Positions 25,674 to 33,319 of a DNA stretch of 64,000 nt are shown one piece after another. The notes beneath the pieces are model-generated. The model made no database searches. It was not told the origin of the DNA and saw nothing but the letters and a program-made list of their open reading frames with translations. Numbering within the stretch: position 1 is the stretch's first letter; each line of letters opens with the position of its first letter. The position numbers and the translations under genes were made by a program. Source of the stretch: Mycobacteriales bacterium (GTDB taxonomy: Bacteria > Actinomycetota > Actinomycetes > BP-191); NCBI GenBank assembly GCA_035714365.1, contig DASTMB010000003.1, positions 1 to 64,000 on the forward strand, written 5' to 3'.

Positions 25674-25700
25674 GGAACCGAACCACCGCGCCAAGGCGTC
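25674..25700 (+). promoter_or_regulatory. Predicted ECF-type promoter of sigma cassette 3
   Basis: GGAACC at 25674-25679, 17-base spacer, CGTC at 25697-25700, ending eight bases before the GTG start of the sigma gene. It lies 12 bases after the peptidase stop. Confidence 0.7.
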
Positions 25701-25708
25701 TGGACGCC

Positions 25709-26212
25709 GTGGACACGCGCGAGGAGTTCGACGAGTACGTGCGGGCGCGGCACGACCGCCTGTGCCGGGTCGCGTTCCTGGTCTGCGGCGACTGGCAGCA
25801 CGCCCAGGACCTGGTGCAGAACGCGCTCGCCAAGACCTACGTCGTGTACCGCCGCGGCCGGATCGAGAACCTCGACGCGTACGTCCACCGCGCCGTCGCC
25901 ACCGCCGGCGCGACGTGGTGGCGGCGCCGCTGGCACGGCGAGCTGGCGATCGGGTCGCTGCCGGAGACCGCCGGCGCGGACGACTACGACCGCGCCGACA
26001 CCAGGGGCGCCGTGCTCGCCGCGCTCGCGACGCTCCCCCGCACCCAGCGGGCCGTCCTCGCGCTCCGCTACCTCGCCGACCTCTCCGAGGCCGACACCGC
26101 CCTCGCCCTCGGCTGCTCTCCCGGCACCGTGAAGAGCAGCGCCTCGCGCGCCCTCGCCACGCTGCGCGAGAGCGGCCTGCTCACCGACGAAGGAGCCCGC
26201 AACCATGGCTGA
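25709..26212 (+). CDS. SigE-family ECF sigma factor, cassette 3
   Basis: Sigma factor of 167 residues. Region 2 FDEYVRARHDRLCRVAFLVCGDWQHAQDLVQ is nearly identical to cassette 1, followed by ATWWRRRWHGELA and region 4 LPRTQRAVLALRYLADLSEADTALALGCSPGTVKSS. The final Arg of the VKSR motif is Ser here, a possible change in -35 contact. GTG at 25709 begins VDTREEFDEYV and sits eight bases after the promoter; it overlaps the partner gene by eight bases. Duplication relative to cassette 1 looks more recent than to cassette 2. Confidence 0.9.
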   Translation: MDTREEFDEYVRARHDRLCRVAFLVCGDWQHAQDLVQNALAKTYVVYRRGRIENLDAYVHRAVATAGATWWRRRWHGELAIGSLPETAGADDYDRADTRGAVLAALATLPRTQRAVLALRYLADLSEADTALALGCSPGTVKSSASRALATLRESGLLTDEGARNHG

Positions 26213-26903
26213 CATCAGGACCCTGCTCGACACCGCGACCGCCGGGCCGCCGCACGCGGACCCGGTCGGGGCCGTGCACACGCTCGTCCGCCGCCGTACC
26301 GCCCGCCGCCGCGCGGTCGCCGCGGGCGGCACCGCGCTCGCCGTCGGCGCGACCGGCGTCGCCGTCGCCACGCGGCCGCACGGCCGGGACACCGTCGCCG
26401 CCGCGCCGACCGCCACCGCGTCGCCGGCCCCGTTGTTCCAGTGGCGCGCCGGCACCGGCACCGGCCGCTCGTACTTCCCGACCCCGGACGCCAGGCGGCT
26501 CGACCTCTACCTCGCCCAGCACCCGGACCGCTTCGCGCTGGTCAACGCCTACGGCACGGGCGTCCCGGAGGTCATCTTCATGACGATCGCCGTCGGCAGC
26601 GACGCGGACGAGAGCGCGGTGCGGGCCGAGATCGGCGCAGTCGCCGGCAACGTCGACTGGCAGGTCTTCCGCTGTGCCCAGCCGCTCGCGTACTACGACC
26701 GCATCGCCGCCGAGGTCATGGAGCCCACGTGGCCGTCGGGGACCCTGCCGCACCACCGCGGGCTGATGGGCGGCCCCCCGTCCCACGACGGCTGCCTCGT
26801 GCGGGTGTCCATGCCGTACGCCGGGGCGAACGCCGCGGACGTCGCGTACGCCGCGCAGCGCTGGGGCACCGCCGTGTGGGTGACCCACCGCACCCCGCGG
26901 TAG
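26205..26903 (+). CDS. Single-pass membrane partner of sigma cassette 3 (candidate anti-sigma)
   Basis: Protein of 232 residues with MADIRTLLDTATAGPPHADPVGAVHTLVRRRTARRRAV before one membrane segment (about 38-56). The ectodomain has TIAVGSDADESAVRAEIGAVAG, VFRCAQPLAYYDRIAAEV, PTWPSG and CLVRVSMPYAGANAADVAYAAQRWG, each aligned with the cassette 2 partner. Two cysteines are kept. ATG at 26205. A GC-rich hairpin follows its stop and closes the cluster. Confidence 0.77.
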   Translation: MADIRTLLDTATAGPPHADPVGAVHTLVRRRTARRRAVAAGGTALAVGATGVAVATRPHGRDTVAAAPTATASPAPLFQWRAGTGTGRSYFPTPDARRLDLYLAQHPDRFALVNAYGTGVPEVIFMTIAVGSDADESAVRAEIGAVAGNVDWQVFRCAQPLAYYDRIAAEVMEPTWPSGTLPHHRGLMGGPPSHDGCLVRVSMPYAGANAADVAYAAQRWGTAVWVTHRTPR

Positions 26904-26914
26904 CGCGTCCCGCA

Positions 26915-26943
26915 CCGGCCCGGGCGGACGGCGCCCGGGCCGG
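26915..26943 (+). terminator. Hairpin closing the sigma-cassette cluster
   Basis: CCGGCCCGGGC (26915-26925) pairs perfectly with GCCCGGGCCGG (26933-26943) across a seven-base loop, 12 bases after the last partner stop. No U tract follows. Confidence 0.6.
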
Positions 26944-26991
26944 GCACGGCGATCCCCGGATGCCCGCCCGCGCCGCCGGTAAGGTCGGACG

Positions 26992-27978
26992 ATGGACCAG
27001 CCGGACGTGGACGCGCCCCGCGGCGTGCTCATGGTCATCGGCGGCGCGGAGGACAAGCTCGGGCACCGCACCATCCTCGGCCGGTTCGCCCGCCTCGCCG
27101 GCGGCAGCGCCGCGAGCATCGCGGTGATCTCCACGGCCTCCGCGCTCGGCGACACCGCGACCGAGGTCTACCGCGCGGTGTTCGAACGGCTCGGGGTCGC
27201 CGACGTGCGCGGCCTGCGGCCGCAGACGCGGGCCGAGGCGGACGACCCGGCCTGCGCGGCGGTGCTGGACGAGGTGACCGGCGTCTTCATGACCGGCGGC
27301 AACCAGAACAAGCTCTCCTCGGTCGTCGCCGGCACCCGGCTCGGCGACGCGATCAAGGCGGCGTACGCCGCGGGCGCGGTGGTCGGCGGCACCTCGGCCG
27401 GCGCCAGCGTCGTCACCAGCCACATGGTGGCGACCGGCGCCGAGGGCGCGACGCCGAAGGAGCGGATGGTCCAGCTCGCGGCCGGGCTCGGCCTCATCGA
27501 CGGCGTCATCTTCGACCAGCACTTCGCCCAGCGGAACCGCTACGGCCGCCTCCTCGCGCTGGTCGCCCACTCCCCCGCGCTGCTCGGCGTCGGCGTCGAC
27601 GAGGACACCGCGATGGTCGTCACCGAGGGCCGGTACGTCGAGGTCCTCGGCAGGGGCGCGATCACCGTCTTCGACGGCGGCCGGCTGGTGACGAGCGCGC
27701 ACGCCGCGAAGGGGACGCAGCCGTTGCTCGTCTCGAACGTCGTGCTGCACTCACTGCCCGCCGGCGCGCGGTTCGACCTCGCGACGCGGGCGCTCCAGCC
27801 GGAACGCCGCCGCGCCGAGGACCCGGACATCGCCAGCGGCATGCGGCTGAACCGGCTGCTGGCCAGGCGGATCGCCGCCGAGGGGGCCGACGACACGGTC
27901 GTCGCGCGCAACGCCCGCCGCCGCCAGAAGGCGGCCCACCCGGAGCGCGTCGAGAGGCGCCGAGGAGGCGATACGTGA
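26992..27978 (+). CDS. cphB: Cyanophycinase
   Basis: Serine-type exopeptidase of the S51 family, 328 residues, that degrades cyanophycin (multi-L-arginyl-poly-L-aspartate) to beta-Asp-Arg dipeptides. Visible hallmarks are VIGGAEDK at the N-terminus, VFMTGGNQNKL, nucleophile Ser135 in GGTSAGASV, and DQHFAQRNRYGRL. The Gly-Gly-Asn/Gln loop matches known cyanophycinases. It ends in a basic tail. The stop overlaps the GTG of the cyanophycin synthetase gene, so storage and mobilisation are encoded in one operon. ATG at 26992. Confidence 0.93.
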   Translation: MDQPDVDAPRGVLMVIGGAEDKLGHRTILGRFARLAGGSAASIAVISTASALGDTATEVYRAVFERLGVADVRGLRPQTRAEADDPACAAVLDEVTGVFMTGGNQNKLSSVVAGTRLGDAIKAAYAAGAVVGGTSAGASVVTSHMVATGAEGATPKERMVQLAAGLGLIDGVIFDQHFAQRNRYGRLLALVAHSPALLGVGVDEDTAMVVTEGRYVEVLGRGAITVFDGGRLVTSAHAAKGTQPLLVSNVVLHSLPAGARFDLATRALQPERRRAEDPDIASGMRLNRLLARRIAAEGADDTVVARNARRRQKAAHPERVERRRGGDT

Positions 27979-30689
27979 CGGAGCCGAGCCCGGACCTGCG
28001 GGTGCTGGAGACCCGTGTCTACCGCGGCCCGAACTACTGGTCGTACGACCAGGCGATCCACCTGCTGGTCGACCTCGGCTCCCTCGAGGACTGGCCGACC
28101 GACCGGCTGCCGGGCTTCACCGACGGGCTGCTGAAGCGGCTGCCCGGCCTCGCCGACCACGCCTGCTCGCGCGGCCACAAGGGCGGCTTCGTCGAACGCC
28201 TGCACGAGGGCACCTGGCTCGGCCACGTCGCCGAGCACGTCGCGATCGAGCTCCAGCGCGAGGCCGGCGGCGACCTGCGCCGCGGCAAGACGCGCAGCGC
28301 CAAGGAGCGCGGCCGCTACCACGTCGTCTACGGCTACGCGGAGGAGCAGGTCGGCCGCGCCGCCGGCACGCTCGCCGTCCGGCTGGTCAACGACCTGGTC
28401 CGCGCCGACCGCGACCTCGACTTCGACGCCGAGCTGGAGGCGTTCCTGCTGCTGGCCGAGCGGACGGCGTTCGGGCCGAGCACGCAGGCGCTGCTGGACG
28501 AGGCGGCGTTGCGCGACATCCCGTGGATCCGGCTCAACGAGCACTCGCTCGTCCAGCTCGGCCAGGGGGTCCACCAGCAGCGCATCCGCGCCACCATGAC
28601 CTCGCGCACCAGCGCGCTCGCGACCGACGTCGCGGGCGACAAGGAGCTGACGCTGCGGCTGCTCGCCAACGCGGGCCTCCCGGTGCCGCGCAGCGAGTCG
28701 GTGCGCGACGTCGAGGCGGCGGTGCGCGTCGCCGCCCGCATCGGCTACCCCGTCGTCTGCAAGCCGCTCGACGGCAACCACGGCCGCGGGGTGCAGCTCG
28801 ACCTGCGCGACGAGGCGGCATTGCGCGCGGCGTTCCCGCTGGCCAAGGCGGAGGCGCGGCGCGGGCGCGTCGTGGTCGAGACCTACGTCACCGGCAACGA
28901 CTACCGCGTCCTCGTCGTCGGCGGCCGGATGGCCGCGCTCGCCGAGCGCGTCCCCGCGCACGTCGTCGGCGACGGCACGCGGACGGTCGCCGAGCTGGTC
29001 GCGGAGACCAACGCCGACCCGCGCCGCGGCGTCGGCCACGAGAAGGTGCTGACCCGCATCAAGGTCGACGACGCGGCGGTCGAGCTGGTCCGCGCGCAGG
29101 GGTTCGAGCTGGACGACGTGCCGCCCGAGGGCACCGTGGTCAGGCTCACGCTGACCGGCAACATGAGCACCGGCGGCATCTCCATCGACCGCACCCTCGA
29201 CGCCCACCCGGACAACGTCGAGATCGCCGAGCTGGCCGCCACCGTCGTCGGCCTCGACGTCGCGGGCATCGACTTCGTCGCGCCGGACATCGCCGAGCCG
29301 GTGCGCGAGGCGGGCGGCGCGATCGTGGAGGTCAACGCCGCCCCCGGCTTCCGGATGCACACCCACCCGACGGTCGGCGAGCCGCAGTACGTCGCGAAGC
29401 CGGTGCTCGACCTGCTGTTCCCGCCGGGGACGCCGAGCCGCATCCCGATCATCGCCGTGACCGGCACCAACGGGAAGACGACGACGTCGCGGATGATCGC
29501 GCACGTCTTCAAGGGGATGGGCCGCCGCGTCGGCATGACGTCGACCGACGGCATCGTCGTGGACGAGCGGCTCGTCATCCGCGCCGACGCGTCCGGCCCC
29601 AAGTCGGCGCGGATGGTGCTGCAGAACCCGCGCGTCGACATGGCCGTCTTCGAGGTCGCCCGCGGCGGCATCCTCCGGGAGGGGCTCGGCTACCAGCGCA
29701 ACGACGTCGCCGTCGTCCTCAACATCGCCCCCGACCACCTCGGCATCGGCGGCGTCGACACGCTGGAGGACCTGGCCCGCGTCAAGCAGGTCATCGTGGA
29801 GGCGGTGCCGCGCGACGGCTTCGCCGTCCTCAACGCCGACGACCCGCTCGTCGCGGACATGCGCCGCGTCTGCTCCGGCGAGGTCGTGTGGTTCACCATG
29901 CGGCCGGACAACGAGCTGGTCGAGGACCACTGCCGCCGCGGCGGCCGCGCCGTCGCGCTGGACCGCTCCTCGCTCGGCGACATGATCGTCATCCGGCACG
30001 GCCGGCGCACCATGCAGCTCGCCTGGACCCACCTGCTCCCGGCGACGTTCGACGGCAAGGCGATGATGAACGTCCAGAACGCCATGGCCGCCGCCGGCGC
30101 GGCGTTCGCGGCGGGCGCGCACCTGCACGACATCCGCCAGGGGCTGCGGACGTTCACCACCTCGTACTACCTGGCCCCCGGCCGCCTCAACGTCACCGAC
30201 ATCGACGGCGTCCGCGTCGTCGTCGACTACTGCCACAACGCCGCCGGCATGCGGATGCTCGGCGACTTCGTGGAGAAGATGGCCGAGCCCGCCCCCGGCT
30301 CGCTGGAGAAGCCGCGCCGCATCGGCGTGATCGCCACCGCCGGCGACCGCCGCGACGAGGACATGCGCGAGCTGGGCGAGGTGGCGGCGCCGTTCTTCGA
30401 CTCGATCGTCGTCCGCGAGGACCGCAACCTGCGCCGCCGCGCCCCCGGCGAGACCGCCGCGCTGGTGGCGGACGGCGTGCGCGCCCGCATGGCGGAAGGC
30501 GCGCGCTGCCGCGACCTGGAGGTCGTTCCCGACGAGCTGGCGGCGACCGAGCGCGCGCTCGCCAAGGCGAACCCCGGTGACCTCGTCGTCCTCTGCGTCG
30601 ACCAGACCAACGCGGTGTGGGCCGAGCTCCAGCGGCACGCCGAACGCGCCCTCGCCGGAGCCCGCGAGCCGGACCCGGAACCTCGCTGA
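27975..30689 (+). CDS. cphA: Cyanophycin synthetase
   Basis: Enzyme of 904 residues that adds aspartate and arginine alternately to the cyanophycin polymer using ATP. An N-terminal domain (1-160) precedes an ATP-grasp module (about 220-475: VCKPLDGNHGRGVQLDL, ETYVTGNDYRVLVVGG, VEVNAAPGFRMH) and a Mur-ligase-like module (about 490-880) with P-loop GTNGKTTTS (497-505) and APDHLGIGG. Length fits CphA1. GTG at 27975 overlaps the cyanophycinase stop by four bases. A long hairpin starts 12 bases after the stop. Cyanophycin may act as a nitrogen reserve here. Confidence 0.94.
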   Translation: MTEPSPDLRVLETRVYRGPNYWSYDQAIHLLVDLGSLEDWPTDRLPGFTDGLLKRLPGLADHACSRGHKGGFVERLHEGTWLGHVAEHVAIELQREAGGDLRRGKTRSAKERGRYHVVYGYAEEQVGRAAGTLAVRLVNDLVRADRDLDFDAELEAFLLLAERTAFGPSTQALLDEAALRDIPWIRLNEHSLVQLGQGVHQQRIRATMTSRTSALATDVAGDKELTLRLLANAGLPVPRSESVRDVEAAVRVAARIGYPVVCKPLDGNHGRGVQLDLRDEAALRAAFPLAKAEARRGRVVVETYVTGNDYRVLVVGGRMAALAERVPAHVVGDGTRTVAELVAETNADPRRGVGHEKVLTRIKVDDAAVELVRAQGFELDDVPPEGTVVRLTLTGNMSTGGISIDRTLDAHPDNVEIAELAATVVGLDVAGIDFVAPDIAEPVREAGGAIVEVNAAPGFRMHTHPTVGEPQYVAKPVLDLLFPPGTPSRIPIIAVTGTNGKTTTSRMIAHVFKGMGRRVGMTSTDGIVVDERLVIRADASGPKSARMVLQNPRVDMAVFEVARGGILREGLGYQRNDVAVVLNIAPDHLGIGGVDTLEDLARVKQVIVEAVPRDGFAVLNADDPLVADMRRVCSGEVVWFTMRPDNELVEDHCRRGGRAVALDRSSLGDMIVIRHGRRTMQLAWTHLLPATFDGKAMMNVQNAMAAAGAAFAAGAHLHDIRQGLRTFTTSYYLAPGRLNVTDIDGVRVVVDYCHNAAGMRMLGDFVEKMAEPAPGSLEKPRRIGVIATAGDRRDEDMRELGEVAAPFFDSIVVREDRNLRRRAPGETAALVADGVRARMAEGARCRDLEVVPDELAATERALAKANPGDLVVLCVDQTNAVWAELQRHAERALAGAREPDPEPR

Positions 30690-30701
30690 GGCCGGGGCGC
30701 C

Positions 30702-30767
30702 GGGTCCCGGCATCCCCGAGCTAGGGCTCGCTTCGCTCGCTTTAGTCGCTCGGGGACACCGGGACCC
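30702..30767 (+). terminator. Long hairpin with GCTAG...TTAGTCG collar, copy 2
   Basis: Twenty-base arms (30702-30721 and 30748-30767) pair at 18 of 20 positions; the arms begin GGGTCCCGG and end CCGGGACCC. The loop starts TAGGGC and ends TTTAGTC and can form an inner stem with G-U pairs. It lies 12 bases after the cphA stop in the same relative orientation as copy 1 at 17619-17688, with an unrelated stem sequence. Confidence 0.75.
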
Positions 30768-30788
30768 GCCACCCCTCCCGGTGCGAGA

Positions 30789-30849
30789 CGACCCGGGCCG
30801 CCGGCCCGCGCCTCCTGCGTAGAGCGCGGTACCGGCGGCCCGTGGGTCG
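30789..30849 (-). terminator. Second GC-rich hairpin in the cphA/DUF5667 intergenic region
   Basis: CGACCC plus GGGCCGCCGG (30789-30804) pairs with CCGGCGGCCC plus GGGTCG (30832-30849) with one two-base bulge, around a 27-base loop. It lies 15 bases past the DUF5667 stop, so it probably terminates that minus-strand gene. Confidence 0.6.
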
Positions 30850-30863
30850 CTCCTCCCGTGGGG

Positions 30864-31889
30864 CTACGGGAGCAGCGGAGGCGGCGTGATCTGCGGCAGC
30901 GTCGGGGTCGGCGGCAGCGTGATCGGCGGCGGCGTCGTGACGGGGACGCTGATCGGCGGCGTCGTGACCGGCACGCTCACCGGCGTCGACGGACCGGTCG
31001 AGGTCGGCGGCGGCGGAGTCGTCGTCCGCACCGGGGTCGACGGACCGGTCGAGGTCGGCGGCGCCGGAGTGGTCGTCACGGACGTGGGCGTCGGGCCGAC
31101 CGGCACCGTCGGGCCGGGGCCATCGGGCCGCGGCAGGGCGGCGAGCAGCGCGCGGGCGGCGTTGAGCGTCGCGAGCGACGCGGACGCCGTCGCCGCCGCC
31201 GCGCCGTCCGGCAGGTCCGGCAGCAGCGCGGCGAGCTGGTTCGCGAGCTCGACGGCGGTGCGGTTCAGCTCGTCGTAGGCGGCGCGCGAGCCGTCGCGGG
31301 CGGCGTTGAGCAGGCGTGCCGTCGCGCCGCGCAGCTCCTCCTTCAGGTCGCGCAGCGTCGCCTCGACCCGGTCGAGCGTCGCGCCGGTCAGGTCGCCCTG
31401 GCCGAGCAGCGCGCGCACCTCGTCGAGGCGTTCCTGGGCCTGGGTCAGCAGGGCGCCGGCCTCGGCGGTGTCGCCGGAGGCGGCGCCGGAGCGGAGGCGT
31501 TCGAGGGTGCGCTTGAGGCCGTAGAGGGTGTCGCCGGGCAGCGAGCGGGACGCGCCGACGCCGACGCCGGTGGCGGCGATCGTGGCGGCGAGGCCGCCGG
31601 TGGCGATCTGCATGGCGGGGTGCTGGAACGCCTTGGCGAGCGACTTCACCGGCGGGCGCGCGGCGGGCTGCGCGGGGATCGACGCGGCGGGCGCGGACGC
31701 GGCGATCGCCGCGGCCTCGGCCATCAGCTTGGTGCGCAGCGCCTCGCGGAACGCCGGGGCGGACCGCTGCGGCAGTGCCGCGAGGGCGCCGGCGACGGCG
31801 ACGAGCGCGGCGGTGGAGCCGTCGGCGCGGCCGCCGGACAGTGCGCGGTCGAAGTCCGCCGCGGCTCGGGACGTGTGGTTCGTGGTCAT
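30864..31889 (-). CDS. DUF5667 membrane protein, probable anti-sigma partner of the BldN-like factor
   Basis: Protein of 341 residues. A cytoplasmic N-terminus (1-90), one membrane segment (about 93-113, ATGGLAATIAATGVGVGA), an extracytoplasmic helical DUF5667 domain (about 115-250; SLPGDTLYGLKRTLERLR, LTQAQERLDEVRALL) and a Pro/Thr/Ser-rich tail (255-341) that probably spans or binds the cell wall. In Streptomyces the analogous gene downstream of bldN, rsbN, encodes the BldN anti-sigma factor; that role is inferred here from order and family. A GGAGG ribosome site precedes ATG 31889. The tail gene segment has a 51-base direct repeat. Confidence 0.82.
   Translation of the reverse strand: MTTNHTSRAAADFDRALSGGRADGSTAALVAVAGALAALPQRSAPAFREALRTKLMAEAAAIAASAPAASIPAQPAARPPVKSLAKAFQHPAMQIATGGLAATIAATGVGVGASRSLPGDTLYGLKRTLERLRSGAASGDTAEAGALLTQAQERLDEVRALLGQGDLTGATLDRVEATLRDLKEELRGATARLLNAARDGSRAAYDELNRTAVELANQLAALLPDLPDGAAAATASASLATLNAARALLAALPRPDGPGPTVPVGPTPTSVTTTPAPPTSTGPSTPVRTTTPPPPTSTGPSTPVSVPVTTPPISVPVTTPPPITLPPTPTLPQITPPPLLP
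30985..31063. repeat. Direct repeat within the Pro/Thr tail of the DUF5667 gene
   Basis: A 28-base string beginning GTCGACGGACCGGTCGAGG occurs at 30985 and again at 31036, a period of 51 bases (17 codons). On the coding strand it encodes repeated PPTSTGPSTPV. In-frame coding repeat, not a mobile or CRISPR repeat. Confidence 0.85.
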
Positions 31890-31989
31890 CGGTGTGCCTC
31901 CACGAGGCGCAACGAGCCTCCGCGGTACGAGGAATCGGTCCGGAACGGGTGGTTTCGGAAGATGGCCCGAAGTGACCAGGCGCGGGGGG

Positions 31990-32709
31990 TCATAGCACGA
32001 GCTCCGCGGGGAGCAGCTTCTTCAGCGACTGCACGGCGCGGTACTGGAGCGCCTTGATCGCGCCGTCGGTCTTGCCCATCGCCAGCGCCGTCTCGCTCAC
32101 CGAGAAGCCCTGGAGGAACCGCAGCACGACGCACTCCTGCTGCTCGGGGCCGAGCATCTTCACGGCCTCGAGCAGCGTGACGTTGGTCATCGCGTCGAGG
32201 ACGGAGTCCTCGGGGCCGTCGGTGGCGCGGTCGGCGTCGAGCATGTCAGCGGTCGCGACCTCGACCTTGTACCGGCTGGACTTGTAGTGGTCGGCGATGA
32301 GGTTGCGGGCGATGGTGACCAGCCAGGCGCCGAAGTCGCGGCCCTGCCAGGTGAACGACGTGATCCGCCGCAGCGCCCGCAGGAACGTCTCGCTGACCAT
32401 GTCCTCGGTGAGCGCCTGGCTGCTCACCCGGTAGTACACGTAGCGGTAGACGACGTCGACGTAGCGGTCGTAGAGCGAGCCGAACGCCTCCGCGTCGCCC
32501 TGCTGCGCCCGCGCGACCAGCGCGACGACGTCGGCGCTGGCAGCGGCGACGGCCTCGTCCGCGGCGGCCTGGACGTCCTCGCTCGCGCGAGGCTCGGGGA
32601 CTGCCGCGACGCCGGTGGCGGCGGCCGGGGCGACCCGGTACCGGACGAGGGCGCGCAGCTCGCGCAGCCCGTCCGGGTCGGGCGTAGGGAACCGCCGGTA
32701 CGCGCTCAT
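31990..32709 (-). CDS. BldN/AdsA-type ECF sigma factor
   Basis: Sigma factor of 239 residues with a long N-terminal extension (1-70, including RYRVAPAAATGV and an Ala/Glu-rich stretch) before region 2 (about 78-140: FGSLYDRYVDVVYRYVYYRV, ITSFTWQGRDFGAWLVTIARNL) and region 4 (about 172-232: LGPEQQECVVLRFLQGFSVSETALAMGKTDGAIKALQYRAV). These strings are characteristic of the BldN group, which controls development in streptomycetes and is made as a pro-sigma. Here the extension could be processed too, but no cleavage site is obvious. The DUF5667 gene follows 100 bases downstream. Confidence 0.87.
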   Translation of the reverse strand: MSAYRRFPTPDPDGLRELRALVRYRVAPAAATGVAAVPEPRASEDVQAAADEAVAAASADVVALVARAQQGDAEAFGSLYDRYVDVVYRYVYYRVSSQALTEDMVSETFLRALRRITSFTWQGRDFGAWLVTIARNLIADHYKSSRYKVEVATADMLDADRATDGPEDSVLDAMTNVTLLEAVKMLGPEQQECVVLRFLQGFSVSETALAMGKTDGAIKALQYRAVQSLKKLLPAELVL

Positions 32710-32803
32710 GGGAGTTCATGCTGAACGGGCGGTGCCGTGCGGAACATGGCCCGTTGGGATGGTTTGCGGGTGGTCCGGGCGATTGCGACCGGTACGGGAC
32801 CGG

Positions 32804-32843
32804 CGGCCGGGCGTCCCCGGAAGACGCGACGAGCGCCCGGCCG
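32804..32843 (-). terminator. Hairpin downstream of the DUF4193 gene
   Basis: CGGCCGGGCG (32804-32813) pairs perfectly with CGCCCGGCCG (32834-32843) around a 20-base loop, 50 bases past the DUF4193 stop on the minus strand. Confidence 0.5.
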
Positions 32844-32893
32844 CGCGCGTCAGCGCGGGTCCGGACGCCCGAACGGTCCTGGCGGCTACGCGG

Positions 32894-33184
32894 TCAGACG
32901 CAGTCGCGGCAGAGGTTCTTCTTGGGGTCCACGAGCTGGCTCTGGTGCTTGACCAGGAAGCAGCTCGAGCAGGTGAACTCGTTCGCCTGCTTGGGGACGG
33001 GCCGGATCGCGAGCTCGTCGTTGATCTCCTCGGCACCCGCGAGCTCCATCTCGAACGCGAGCTCGTTCTCGTCCTCCGCGACGCCGACCGGCTGCTCCGG
33101 CTTGCGGGTGATGATCTCCTCGAGGCTGTCCTCCGCCTCGAGCGAGCTGGACTTGCGGGTGTCGTAGTCCTGCGACTGCGTCAT
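32894..33184 (-). CDS. DUF4193 family protein with C-terminal zinc ribbon
   Basis: Protein of 96 residues in the actinobacterial DUF4193 family. Acidic N-terminal two thirds (MTQSQDYDTRKSSSLEAED, ENELAFEMELAGAEEINDEL) and a C-terminal treble-clef/zinc-ribbon with two CxxC pairs (CSSC and CRDC). The pattern resembles RNA-polymerase- or ribosome-associated small proteins, but its function is unknown. ATG at 33184 follows AAGGAAG by three bases. Codon use is less GC-extreme than its neighbours (AAG and GAG rich), in line with high expression. Confidence 0.88.
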   Translation of the reverse strand: MTQSQDYDTRKSSSLEAEDSLEEIITRKPEQPVGVAEDENELAFEMELAGAEEINDELAIRPVPKQANEFTCSSCFLVKHQSQLVDPKKNLCRDCV

Positions 33185-33191
33185 GGCTTCC

Positions 33192-33220
33192 TTATCGGTC
33201 GCGCTGGTGGGACTTCTCAA
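33192..33220 (-). promoter_or_regulatory. Possible promoter of the DUF4193 gene
   Basis: On the minus strand TTGAGA (33215-33220) and CGATAA (33192-33197) are separated by 17 bases. The second element is only seven bases before the ATG, so the message would be leaderless, competing with the apparent AAGGAAG ribosome site. Confidence 0.35.
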
Positions 33221-33319
33221 GCGCCTCGGTAACGTGCCGGGCGGCCAGAGTGTTCCCTATTCCGCCGAACGGCGCTCGTTGAAACATCGGCGTGTCGCCG
33301 CGACCGGCAGAATGGCCGC

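Noticed and set aside
21256-26903. Sigma partners as zinc anti-sigma (ZAS) proteins
   Set aside because: No HxxxCxxC is present in the cytoplasmic heads of any partner.
30864-31063. Repeats near 30985 as a mobile element
   Set aside because: They are a 51-base in-frame repeat of the Pro/Thr tail of the DUF5667 protein and have no inverted ends or transposase.
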